Positions 1 to 4,974 of a stretch of 5,242 bases of DNA are shown here, one piece after another. The stretch covers positions 1-5,242 of the forward strand of contig DAOVSA010000054.1 in the NCBI GenBank assembly GCA_030633635.1, given 5' to 3'. The notes under the pieces were generated by a model, which was given only the letters and a program-made list of their open reading frames with translations, did no database searches and was not told the DNA's origin. This stretch comes from Candidatus Altarchaeota archaeon. Lineage in GTDB: Archaea > Altiarchaeota > Altiarchaeia > IMC4 > DAOVSA01. The position numbers were made by a program, and so were the translations under genes. Every line of letters starts with the position of its first letter. The stretch's first letter is position 1.

Positions 1-152
1 ATATTGAAAAAGAGGATTGTTCGAAATGTGATATGGGTTGTTATGGTGAACTATCAAGAATGTATGAATTTAAAAGGGATACCGCTAAATTTTGGTCAAA
101 AAATTTCGGTTTTCCAAGACTATGCCAAATTTCCTTCGAAAAAGGCAACTAA
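1..152 (+). CDS. C-terminal end of a Cys-cluster protein, possibly a radical-SAM family enzyme (5'-truncated by window edge)
   Basis: The reading frame starting at base 3 is open from the window edge and ends at TAA 150-152, giving the last 49 residues of a protein that begins outside the window. It carries three clustered cysteines in the pattern C-x2-C-x3-C followed by Tyr-Gly-Glu-Leu-Ser (residues CSKCDMGCYGELS), then a basic and aromatic tail with one more Cys. A C-x2-C-x3-C element followed by an acidic residue near the C-terminus resembles the auxiliary Fe-S or zinc-binding tails of several archaeal radical-SAM proteins, but the SAM-binding CxxxCxxC core is not in view, so that family call is only an inference. 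A longer overlapping frame (4-288, TTG start) runs into the tRNA gene and looks like a shadow. The gene converges with the minus-strand tRNA. I am fairly sure it is coding and unsure of the function. Confidence 0.6.
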   Translation, partial: IEKEDCSKCDMGCYGELSRMYEFKRDTAKFWSKNFGFPRLCQISFEKGN

Positions 153-180
153 CAGCAGTTTTACAGAAAATCTCCACTCG

Positions 181-200
181 TTTGATTTTCCCATTCTTTT
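181..200 (+). terminator. Possible T-rich terminator of the truncated upstream gene
   Basis: About 30 nt after the stop of the plus-strand gene the sequence becomes T-rich, with runs TTT, TTTT and CTTTT. Archaeal RNA polymerase commonly terminates at oligo-T runs without needing a hairpin. A weak 4-bp hairpin (CGAG/CTCG at 201-211) follows it rather than preceding it, so it does not form a bacterial-type terminator. The rest of the 153-250 gap, where this gene and the tRNA converge, shows nothing else I can support. Confidence 0.3.
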
Positions 201-250
201 CGAGAACCTCGTAAAACATCATATGTTATGCGTTAGTGTGTTGGATTCAA

Positions 251-365
251 TGGGCCCGCTGAGACTTGAACTCAGGACCTCTCGATAACCGAAACTCATT
301 TTCTTTCCTAAAGAAAGAAAAGGTTATATCAGTCGAGCGCTCTAACCATTCTGAGCCACGGGCCC
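251..365 (-). tRNA. tRNA-Ile (anticodon GAU) with a 40-nt intron
   Basis: Read on the minus strand, a full cloverleaf can be drawn. The 7-bp acceptor stem is GGGCCCG (365-359) with CGGGCCC (258-252), with T8 and G9. The D stem is GCTC/GAGC, the anticodon stem CTCGA (337-333) with TCGAG (285-281), and the T stem CTGAG/CTCAG with loop TTCAAGT. The discriminator is A251, and no CCA is encoded. The anticodon GAT lies at 330-328 after C32-T33. The anticodon loop is split after position 37 (A327) by an intron, and position 38 resumes at A286. Exons are 365-327 and 286-251. GAU decodes the Ile AUC/AUU codons. It lies on the same strand as glmM, 126 nt downstream of its stop, and has its own TATA-like box. 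Confidence 0.95.
287..326 (-). other. tRNA intron with canonical bulge-helix-bulge splice motif
   Basis: The intron sits at the common archaeal position 37/38. The exon-intron junctions fold into a canonical hBHBh' motif. The outer helix is the anticodon stem. The central 4-bp helix is C332-T331-G330-A329 with T292-C291-G290-G289, including one G-U pair. The 5' bulge is T328-A327-T326 and the 3' bulge is T288-T287-A286. The inner helix begins A325-A324-C323 with G295-T294-T293. Cutting after the second base of each bulge gives A327|T326 and T287|A286, which leaves a regular 7-nt anticodon loop. Inside the intron a perfect 9-bp pyrimidine/purine hairpin (321-313 with 307-299, 5-nt loop) closes the structure. 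The tRNA splicing endonuclease would be expected to remove it. Confidence 0.88.
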
Positions 366-382
366 GTAAATGTAAGTTATGG

Positions 383-397
383 CTTAAATACTTAAAT
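383..397 (-). promoter_or_regulatory. TATA-like box of the tRNA-Ile gene
   Basis: On the minus strand the sequence reads ATTTAAGTATTTAAG, ending 18 nt upstream of the mature tRNA 5' end at 365. The inner TATTTAAG is centred about 22 nt from it. That is the spacing expected for an archaeal TATA box giving a start a few bases before the tRNA. It suggests the tRNA is transcribed on its own rather than only as read-through from glmM. Confidence 0.55.
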
Positions 398-433
398 TCA
401 TGGAGTTTAAAATAATACGATCAGTAATTAATA

Positions 434-449
434 AATTCATACATGAATT
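434..449. repeat. 16-bp inverted repeat between glmM and the tRNA
   Basis: AATTCAT (434-440) and ATGAATT (443-449) are perfect reverse complements separated by AC. It lies about 45 nt beyond the glmM stop and about 70 nt before the tRNA on the minus strand. It could be a small AT-rich hairpin at the glmM 3' end or a protein-binding palindrome. No long T run follows it on the minus strand, so a terminator role is unproven, and in AT-rich DNA it may be chance. Confidence 0.35.
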
Positions 450-491
450 ATTGGCATTGGATAGTGGTGAGTTATGATCAACTACATCTGA

Positions 492-1805
492 CTATCTGCG
501 GTACATCGCTTCCTTAATCCATGCCTTACCCATTTTCACCAATTCATTTAATGTTTTTTCATCCTTCCCTTCCGCAGTTATCCTAACGTATGGTTCGGTC
601 CCGGATGGCCTTATTAAAATCCAACCATCGTCAGTTCTTATTCTGATGCCATCTGTTGTGTCGATTTCGCCACTAATCGTTTCCTTTAATTTTTCCATCA
701 GGATTGACTTTAACTCGTCTTCGCACGGGATTTTCACCCTCTTTGTTGGATAACTTGGAATTTCTTTAAGGATTTCATAAAATTTTCCCTCTGAAACCAT
801 TTGAACGACAATTGCAGCAGCAAGTGGTCCGTCCGGGAATAAATGGAGGTTGGGAAATATAAACGAGCCTGAGGGTTCGCCACCGAAATCTGCACTTTCC
901 TTTTTAATCGCTTCTGCAACCGCTACATCACCAACCCGGGTTCTGATTACTTTTTTACACACATCTTCTATCCTCATTGATGCATCTACAGTTGTAACAA
1001 CCTTGTTCTTTCCGTATGCCAGTAAAGCGAGCAGATCGTCCCAGTCGATGAGACTTCCATCTTTACTTATAACGGCGGTTCGATCCGCATCGCCATCGTG
1101 CACGATTCCTATATCTGCATTAACACCCCTAACGGCTTTTATTGTGTCTTCCAGATTTTCTTTGGTTGGTTCCAGTTCATGGCACGGGAAAAATCCATCC
1201 GGCTGGGAATTTAGTGCTATGACCTCACAACCGAGTTTCCTGAGTAGATAAGGGGTTAAAAAAGAACCTGCGCTATTTGCACAATCAATAACAACCTTTA
1301 TTTTTCTTTCTATCTCGATATGGTCTAAGATAAGATTAATGTGTTTATCTATGTAATTTCTTTCCTTGATTTCGCCGATCTTTTTCCAGCTTGCTCTTTT
1401 GAAATTCCCGGAAAGAAATATATTTTCAATTTCCCGCTCCTGTTTCGAAGAAAATCCGCCATTTGCACCCCAAAACTTAAATCCATTATATTCTGGTGGA
1501 TTATGGGAGGCAGTTATCATAATCCCAGTTCCATAATCCTGAGTTGCAACCCCAACGGTTGGTGTTGGCACCACACCCAACCTGACAACTCGTTTGCCTG
1601 TGGATAATAAACCGGAGACTAATGCGAATTCCAGCATCTGGGAAGATGTTCTTGTGTCTCTGCCGACAACTATCGCTTCATCCATTGAATAAGTCCCAAG
1701 AGAAGCGCCAACGTTAACTGCAAACTCCGGGCTAAGTTCAGTAACCTTTTTCCTTATTCCTGATGTACCGAATAATTGTTGTGTCATTTTTGTCTTTGAT
1801 ATCAT
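492..1805 (-). CDS. glmM: Phosphoglucosamine mutase, alpha-D-phosphohexomutase superfamily
   Basis: It converts glucosamine-6-phosphate to glucosamine-1-phosphate, a cytosolic step toward UDP-GlcNAc for glycans and N-glycosylation. The 437-residue chain has all family landmarks in order. These are an N-terminal LFGTSGIR (11-18); the phosphoserine loop TASHNPPEYNG with catalytic Ser100; the Mg2+ site DGDADR (237-242); the sugar-specificity loop GGEPSG (308-313); and the C-terminal phosphate-binding loop RPSGTEP (399-405). Length is normal for archaeal members (about 430-460). GEPSG rather than GEENG favours the glucosamine enzyme over phosphomannomutase/phosphoglucomutase, but a broader substrate range is possible. 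The start is uncertain: ATG 1805 lies just after a predicted transcription start, while ATG 1787 (residue 7, MTQQLFGTSGIR) matches usual family N-termini better. Neither has a clear Shine-Dalgarno site. The gene is divergent from pscS. Confidence 0.92.
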   Translation of the reverse strand: MISKTKMTQQLFGTSGIRKKVTELSPEFAVNVGASLGTYSMDEAIVVGRDTRTSSQMLEFALVSGLLSTGKRVVRLGVVPTPTVGVATQDYGTGIMITASHNPPEYNGFKFWGANGGFSSKQEREIENIFLSGNFKRASWKKIGEIKERNYIDKHINLILDHIEIERKIKVVIDCANSAGSFLTPYLLRKLGCEVIALNSQPDGFFPCHELEPTKENLEDTIKAVRGVNADIGIVHDGDADRTAVISKDGSLIDWDDLLALLAYGKNKVVTTVDASMRIEDVCKKVIRTRVGDVAVAEAIKKESADFGGEPSGSFIFPNLHLFPDGPLAAAIVVQMVSEGKFYEILKEIPSYPTKRVKIPCEDELKSILMEKLKETISGEIDTTDGIRIRTDDGWILIRPSGTEPYVRITAEGKDEKTLNELVKMGKAWIKEAMYRR

Positions 1806-1832
1806 ATATTTGTCAAAACCGAAAGTTATTTC

Positions 1833-1842
1833 ATTATTTTAT
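1833..1842 (-). promoter_or_regulatory. TATA-like box for glmM
   Basis: On the minus strand the sequence reads ATAAAATAAT, centred near 1837. A start about 25 nt downstream would fall near 1812, giving a leader of only a few bases before ATG 1805. This fits the lack of a Shine-Dalgarno site. It is inferred from spacing and composition only. Confidence 0.35.
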
Positions 1843-1855
1843 GGAACAGAACTGG

Positions 1856-1886
1856 AATTTCAATTCATCGAAATTATCCGGAAATT
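1856..1886. repeat. Repeated GAAATT elements in the divergent glmM-pscS promoter region
   Basis: AATTTC (1856-1861) and GAAATT (1870-1875) form an inverted repeat with an 8-nt spacer, and a second direct GAAATT follows at 1881-1886, 11 bp further on. The group lies between the two predicted TATA boxes of the divergent genes, where a regulator could touch both promoters. The elements are short and AT-rich, so an operator role is only a possibility. Confidence 0.3.
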
Positions 1887-1897
1887 ACGTCCATATC

Positions 1898-1908
1898 TAT
1901 ATTTAAAA
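1898..1908 (+). promoter_or_regulatory. TATA-like box for pscS
   Basis: TATATTTAAAA lies about 80 nt before the chosen pscS start and would place transcription near 1930, giving a leader of about 55-60 nt. A second AT-rich box, TTTATTTAA (1913-1921), is an alternative with a start near 1942. The sequence just before the ATG has no good Shine-Dalgarno match. Confidence 0.4.
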
Positions 1909-1947
1909 TTCCTTTATTTAACACCTTTCGAAAATTTGATTGCTCGA

Positions 1948-1967
1948 ATTTCACTTCATTTCACTTC
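1948..1967 (+). repeat. Perfect 10-bp tandem duplication in the pscS leader
   Basis: ATTTCACTTC occurs twice head to tail (1948-1957 and 1958-1967), ending 20 nt before the pscS ATG. It lies downstream of the predicted TATA boxes, so it would be at the transcription start or in the 5' leader. It could be an operator, a leader element or simple slippage. Confidence 0.6.
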
Positions 1968-1987
1968 TCAATCCAAATTGCAGATTT

Positions 1988-3139
1988 ATGAAAATGGACA
2001 TTAAACTTCAAAAATCCGAACTACAAAGGTTTGAAAACCTACACAGATACTCCACAGGCTACATAAACCTAAATCCAATTCAGAGGGGTGGAGTTTTGAC
2101 ACCAGAAGCAAGAGAGGCACTAATTGAATTTGCAGATGGTTATTCTATCTATGATCTCAGTCCCGGATTAGAAGTAGATGAAATCCCTCTAGTTAAAGAA
2201 TTTATCTCCGAGCATCTATCTAAATTCTTGGGGGCGGATATTGCTAAATTCACTCTCGGAGCAAGAGAAGGTATATTCAATATAATGCATTCTATTACAA
2301 AGCCAGGCGATACCATAATTGTTGACGGAAACAGACATTATACAACAATTACCGCAGCTGAAAGAGCTAAGTTGAGGGTTGTTGAAGTCCCAAATTCCGG
2401 AAAACCGGAATACAGGATAAATGTGGAGGATTACGAGGACTTAATAAAAAACCATAAACCTGCGATGATCCTTCTGACCTATCCCGACGGAAGTTACGGG
2501 AATTTGCCGGACGCTAAAAAATTAGGGGAAATCGCCAAGGAATATCAGGTTCCATATCTGGTTAACGGCGCTTATTCAGTGGGAAGAATGCCCATTTCCA
2601 TGGAAGCGATTGGGGCTGATTTTATAATCGGCTCAGGTCATAAATCAATGGCTTCTTCCGGACCTATCGGTGTTTTGGGAATGAATAAAAAATGGGAAAA
2701 AATTGTGTTGAGAAAATCAAAAAGATATCCGCAGAAAGAGGTTGAATTTTTAGGCTGCGAGTTGAGAGGAACCGCTATTGCAACCCTGATGGCAGCATTT
2801 CCTACTGTTGTGGAAAGGGTTGAAAAATGGGCAGATGAGGTCGAAAAAGCGAGATATTTTTCAAGAGAACTAGAAAGACTTGGATTAAAGCAACTTGGAG
2901 AAAAGCCACATAATCACGACCTGATGTTTTTTGAAGCACCTGTTTTGTATGAGATCTCAAAGAGACATAAAAAGGGCAGATTTTTTCTCTATAAGGAGTT
3001 GAAAAAGCGAGGAATAGTTGGTATAAAACCCGGATTGACCAAAAACTTTAAATTGAGCACATATGGGCTAAAAAAGCAGGAATTAAAGGTTGTTGTTGAC
3101 GCATTTAAGGATGTGATCGAAAAATATAAAACGTCATAA
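1988..3139 (+). CDS. pscS: Sep-tRNA:Cys-tRNA synthase (SepCysS) lacking the N-terminal Cys-x2-Cys pair
   Basis: This PLP enzyme converts O-phosphoseryl-tRNA(Cys), made by SepRS, to Cys-tRNA(Cys) with a sulfur donor. Identity rests on several blocks. These are INLNPIQRGG (26-35); GAREGIFNIMH (91-101); the RHY motif with His118; TYPDGSYGNLPD (164-175); VNGAYSVGRMP (192-202); GSGHKS with PLP Lys219; LGCELRG with Cys257; PHNHDLMFF (307-315); and GIKPGLTKNFKLSTYG (345-360). Its 383 residues match the family. Oddly, the DGYS-x-C-x2-C segment of characterised members reads DGYSIYDLS here, so the two Cys are Tyr55 and Ser58. Cys257 is the only Cys in the protein. It may use sulfide directly, rely on a partner, or be a type-2 paralogue. 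The start at ATG 1988 was chosen over TTG 1940 because residues before it are not family-like; ATG 1994 is also possible. thi4 follows after 50 nt. Confidence 0.93.
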   Translation: MKMDIKLQKSELQRFENLHRYSTGYINLNPIQRGGVLTPEAREALIEFADGYSIYDLSPGLEVDEIPLVKEFISEHLSKFLGADIAKFTLGAREGIFNIMHSITKPGDTIIVDGNRHYTTITAAERAKLRVVEVPNSGKPEYRINVEDYEDLIKNHKPAMILLTYPDGSYGNLPDAKKLGEIAKEYQVPYLVNGAYSVGRMPISMEAIGADFIIGSGHKSMASSGPIGVLGMNKKWEKIVLRKSKRYPQKEVEFLGCELRGTAIATLMAAFPTVVERVEKWADEVEKARYFSRELERLGLKQLGEKPHNHDLMFFEAPVLYEISKRHKKGRFFLYKELKKRGIVGIKPGLTKNFKLSTYGLKKQELKVVVDAFKDVIEKYKTS

Positions 3140-3181
3140 TCACAGTAAAATATCACTCCACCAAAATATCACAGTAAAATA
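3139..3181 (+). repeat. Interlocking direct repeats in the pscS-thi4 spacer
   Basis: ATCACAGTAAAATA occurs at 3139-3152 and exactly again at 3168-3181 (period 29 bp). An overlapping ATATCAC-containing 10-mer, AAAATATCAC, occurs at 3147-3156 and 3163-3172 (period 16 bp). Together they fill nearly the whole spacer just before thi4. The repeated AAAATA tracts also resemble TATA boxes, and the box near 3163-3171 would give a start close to ATG 3190. This could be an operator/promoter for thi4, whose expression is often thiamin-controlled in archaea, but no known regulator site is recognised. Confidence 0.6.
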
Positions 3182-3189
3182 ATACTAAA

Positions 3190-3969
3190 ATGACAAAAGA
3201 ATCAGATAGTATGGAAATAGAAACAACCCGGTTGATCGTTGAAGAAGGTATAAGCGACTTTTTAGAGAATTTAACGGTCGATGTTGCGATTGCTGGTGCA
3301 GGCCCGTCCGGGTTAGTTGCTGCAAAATACCTGGCAGAAAACGGGGCAAAGGTAGCCATATTTGAGCGTAAATTATCTGTTGGTGGGGGAATGTGGGCCG
3401 GTGGCATGTTATTTCCACGAATCGTCGTAGAGGATGATGCAAAGCCAATCCTTGATGATCTCGGGATAAAGAGCAAAAAGAGAGGGAATTTATGGGTCGC
3501 AAATTCGGTAGAATCAGTCGTGAAATTGGCAAGCAAAGCAATAGATTGTGGAGCAAAAATTTTCAACTCAATCGGAATCGAGGATGTTATGATCCGGGAG
3601 AACAGGGTTACAGGCTTTGTTCTGAATTGGAGTGCGGTCGAAATCGCCAATTTGCATGTTGATCCACTTACAATCGGATCAAAGTTTGCGATAGATGCGA
3701 CCGGACATGCCGCAGAGGTTTGTAGTGTGGTGCAACGAAAGGCCGGTAAACTAAATACACCTTCCGGTGGTATCGAGGGTGAAAGATCCATGTGGGCAGA
3801 AAAATCAGAAAAATTAGTCGTTAAAAATACAAAAGAGGTATATGGTGGCTTATATGCGATGGGTATGGCAGCAAACGCGGTATTTGGTGCTCCAAGGATG
3901 GGACCAATATTTGGTGGGATGTTTCTTTCCGGAAAGAAAGCTGCCGAGTTGATTTTAGATAGGTTGTAA
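3190..3969 (+). CDS. thi4: Archaeal thiazole synthase Thi4 (sulfide-dependent type)
   Basis: It makes the adenylated thiazole precursor of thiamin from NAD and glycine. The family has an FAD-like dinucleotide fold: GAGPSG (36-41), Glu59 at the end of the second strand in FERK, the GGGMWAGG loop (65-72), DATGH (169-173) and the C-terminal GAPRMGPIFGGMFLSGKKAA (233-252). The position where fungal and plant enzymes carry the suicide sulfur-donating Cys reads LHVDP, with His156. In studied methanogen enzymes that His goes with catalytic, iron-dependent use of free sulfide, so the same is inferred here. The 259-residue length is normal for archaeal members. ATG 3211 (residue 8) is an alternative start; neither has a Shine-Dalgarno site. 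The stop is 2 nt before map, so the two are probably co-transcribed. A 276-codon open frame on the opposite strand is a shadow. Confidence 0.95.
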   Translation: MTKESDSMEIETTRLIVEEGISDFLENLTVDVAIAGAGPSGLVAAKYLAENGAKVAIFERKLSVGGGMWAGGMLFPRIVVEDDAKPILDDLGIKSKKRGNLWVANSVESVVKLASKAIDCGAKIFNSIGIEDVMIRENRVTGFVLNWSAVEIANLHVDPLTIGSKFAIDATGHAAEVCSVVQRKAGKLNTPSGGIEGERSMWAEKSEKLVVKNTKEVYGGLYAMGMAANAVFGAPRMGPIFGGMFLSGKKAAELILDRL

Positions 3970-3971
3970 AA

Positions 3972-4880
3972 ATGGAAAATCAAAAAACAATTTCTGAGGA
4001 AGGGTTGGAAGCGTATAAAACGGCAGGAAAAATCGCAGTTGAGGTTAGAGAGTGGAGCAAAAACCTGATCAAGCCGAAATCAAAGGTACTTGATATTGCA
4101 GAAAAAATTGAAGCGAAAATTTTGGAGAATGAGGGTGCAGGACTTGCATTTCCTGTGAATACCTGTATAAATGATATCACCGCGCATTACACGCCAAGAT
4201 ACAACGATGAAACTGTAATTTGTGACAGCGATGTGGTAACCATAGATCTGGGGGTTCACGTTGATGGTTACATAGCAGATACCGCGTATACACTGGATTT
4301 ATCCGGTAAGTACAAGGAGATGCTAAAGGCAAACCAATTGGCACTGGATAAAGCCATAGATCTCGTAAAACCCGGGGTTTCAACGACAAAAATCGGGGAG
4401 GTAATACAAAATACCCTCACGGAATCCGGCTATAAGCCAATAGAGAATCTGACCGGACATGAAGTTGAGCAGTATGACTTACATGCAGGACTTTCGATTC
4501 CAAATATCCCCATATCTTATGATCAAAAGATCGTGGAAGGAATGGTTCTTGCAATAGAGCCCTTTGCAACAGACGGTTATGGCAGGGTTATTGAATCGCA
4601 GTTGGCGGAGATATATAGTTTAATCAAAAAGAAGGCAGTCAGGATGAGGGATGCAAGAATTTTGTTGAAAAAAATTGAAAACAGGAAAAAATTACCATTT
4701 GCAGATAGATGGTTCTCAAAGGACATAAACCCAATGAAATTGAGCCTGGTCTTGAGAGAATTAGTATCCAAGGATATACTAAAGGCGCATCCAGTACTCC
4801 ATGAAAAGGAAAAGGGTATAGTAAGTCAGTTTGAGCATACGATGATCGTAACAGAGGATGGGTGTGAGGTTATAACCTAA
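3972..4880 (+). CDS. map: Methionine aminopeptidase, type II (archaeal/eukaryotic form)
   Basis: It removes the initiator Met from nascent proteins in the cytosol using two metal ions. All expected active-site residues of the pita-bread fold are present: His72 (AHYTP), metal ligands Asp92 (IDLG), Asp103 (IADTA), His163 (TGHEVEQYDLH), Glu196 (AIEPFAT) and Glu288 (QFEHTMIV). Between the last two Glu there is a helical insert of roughly 60 residues (about 215-275), which defines type II enzymes. The 302-residue length is typical of archaeal type II proteins, which lack the long N-terminal extension of eukaryotic MetAP2. It starts 2 nt after the thi4 stop with a weak AGGTTG element (3961-3966) that overlaps the thi4 end, which implies coupled translation. 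The stop lies inside a palindrome and the first unit of a 21-bp tandem array. Confidence 0.96.
   Translation: MENQKTISEEGLEAYKTAGKIAVEVREWSKNLIKPKSKVLDIAEKIEAKILENEGAGLAFPVNTCINDITAHYTPRYNDETVICDSDVVTIDLGVHVDGYIADTAYTLDLSGKYKEMLKANQLALDKAIDLVKPGVSTTKIGEVIQNTLTESGYKPIENLTGHEVEQYDLHAGLSIPNIPISYDQKIVEGMVLAIEPFATDGYGRVIESQLAEIYSLIKKKAVRMRDARILLKKIENRKKLPFADRWFSKDINPMKLSLVLRELVSKDILKAHPVLHEKEKGIVSQFEHTMIVTEDGCEVIT
4867..4878. repeat. Perfect 12-bp palindrome at the map stop codon
   Basis: AGGTTATAACCT is its own reverse complement and covers the last codons of map plus the first base of its TAA. It aligns with the GGGTTATGGCCT part of the following tandem repeats, in which the symmetry has decayed. 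It may be a degenerate zeroth copy of the array. Confidence 0.6.
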
Positions 4881-4960
4881 TACAGCCGGGTTATGGCTTA
4901 ATATAGCTGGGTTATGGCCTAATATAGTTGGGTTATGGCCTAATACAGCCGGGTTATGGT
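4877..4960 (+). repeat. Four tandem 21-bp repeats between convergent map and pelA
   Basis: Four head-to-tail units of exactly 21 bp lie at 4877-4897, 4898-4918, 4919-4939 and 4940-4960. Each reads YTAATAYAG, then two pyrimidines, then GGGTTATGG and a final pyrimidine. All differences between units are C/T changes. Units 1 and 4 differ only in the last base. Each unit places a TAA in the map frame (4878, 4899, 4920, 4941), so a read-through product would stop again every seven codons. The array starts at the map stop, resembles the preceding GAGGTTATAACCTAA end of map, and leaves only 14 bp before the pelA stop. It probably arose by tandem duplication of the map 3' end; any function (3'-end formation, protein binding) is unknown. 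Confidence 0.93.
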
Positions 4961-4974
4961 TTTGTTCCCGTATC

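Noticed and set aside
4..288. 94-codon frame at the left edge
   Set aside because: It runs into the tRNA-Ile gene and overlaps the better-supported Cys-cluster frame; the translation shows no motif.
850..1251. 133-codon plus-strand frame opposite glmM
   Set aside because: It is antisense to a gene with all catalytic motifs intact, and its translation is Ser/Thr-rich with no recognisable domain.
1810..2004. 64-codon plus-strand frame from a TTG in the glmM-pscS gap
   Set aside because: Its translation looks passable, but it spans the needed divergent promoter region, overlaps the pscS start, uses a TTG start with no ribosome-binding site and matches no family I know.
3153..3983. Long open frame (276 codons) on the minus strand opposite thi4
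   Set aside because: It is entirely antisense to a clear Thi4 gene, low-complexity and rich in Pro, Ser and Phe, with no family-like motif; it is a by-product of thi4 codon use.
4877..4939. Conserved RNA hairpin in each 21-bp unit
   Set aside because: Unit 3 can pair CCTAA with TTGGG around TATAG, but the C/T changes in the other units break the pairing without compensation.
4877..4960. CRISPR array, telomere-like repeat or G-quadruplex reading of the 21-bp repeats
   Set aside because: There are no unique spacers between units, GGGTTA occurs once per 21 bp rather than contiguously, and G runs of three are too far apart for a stable quadruplex.
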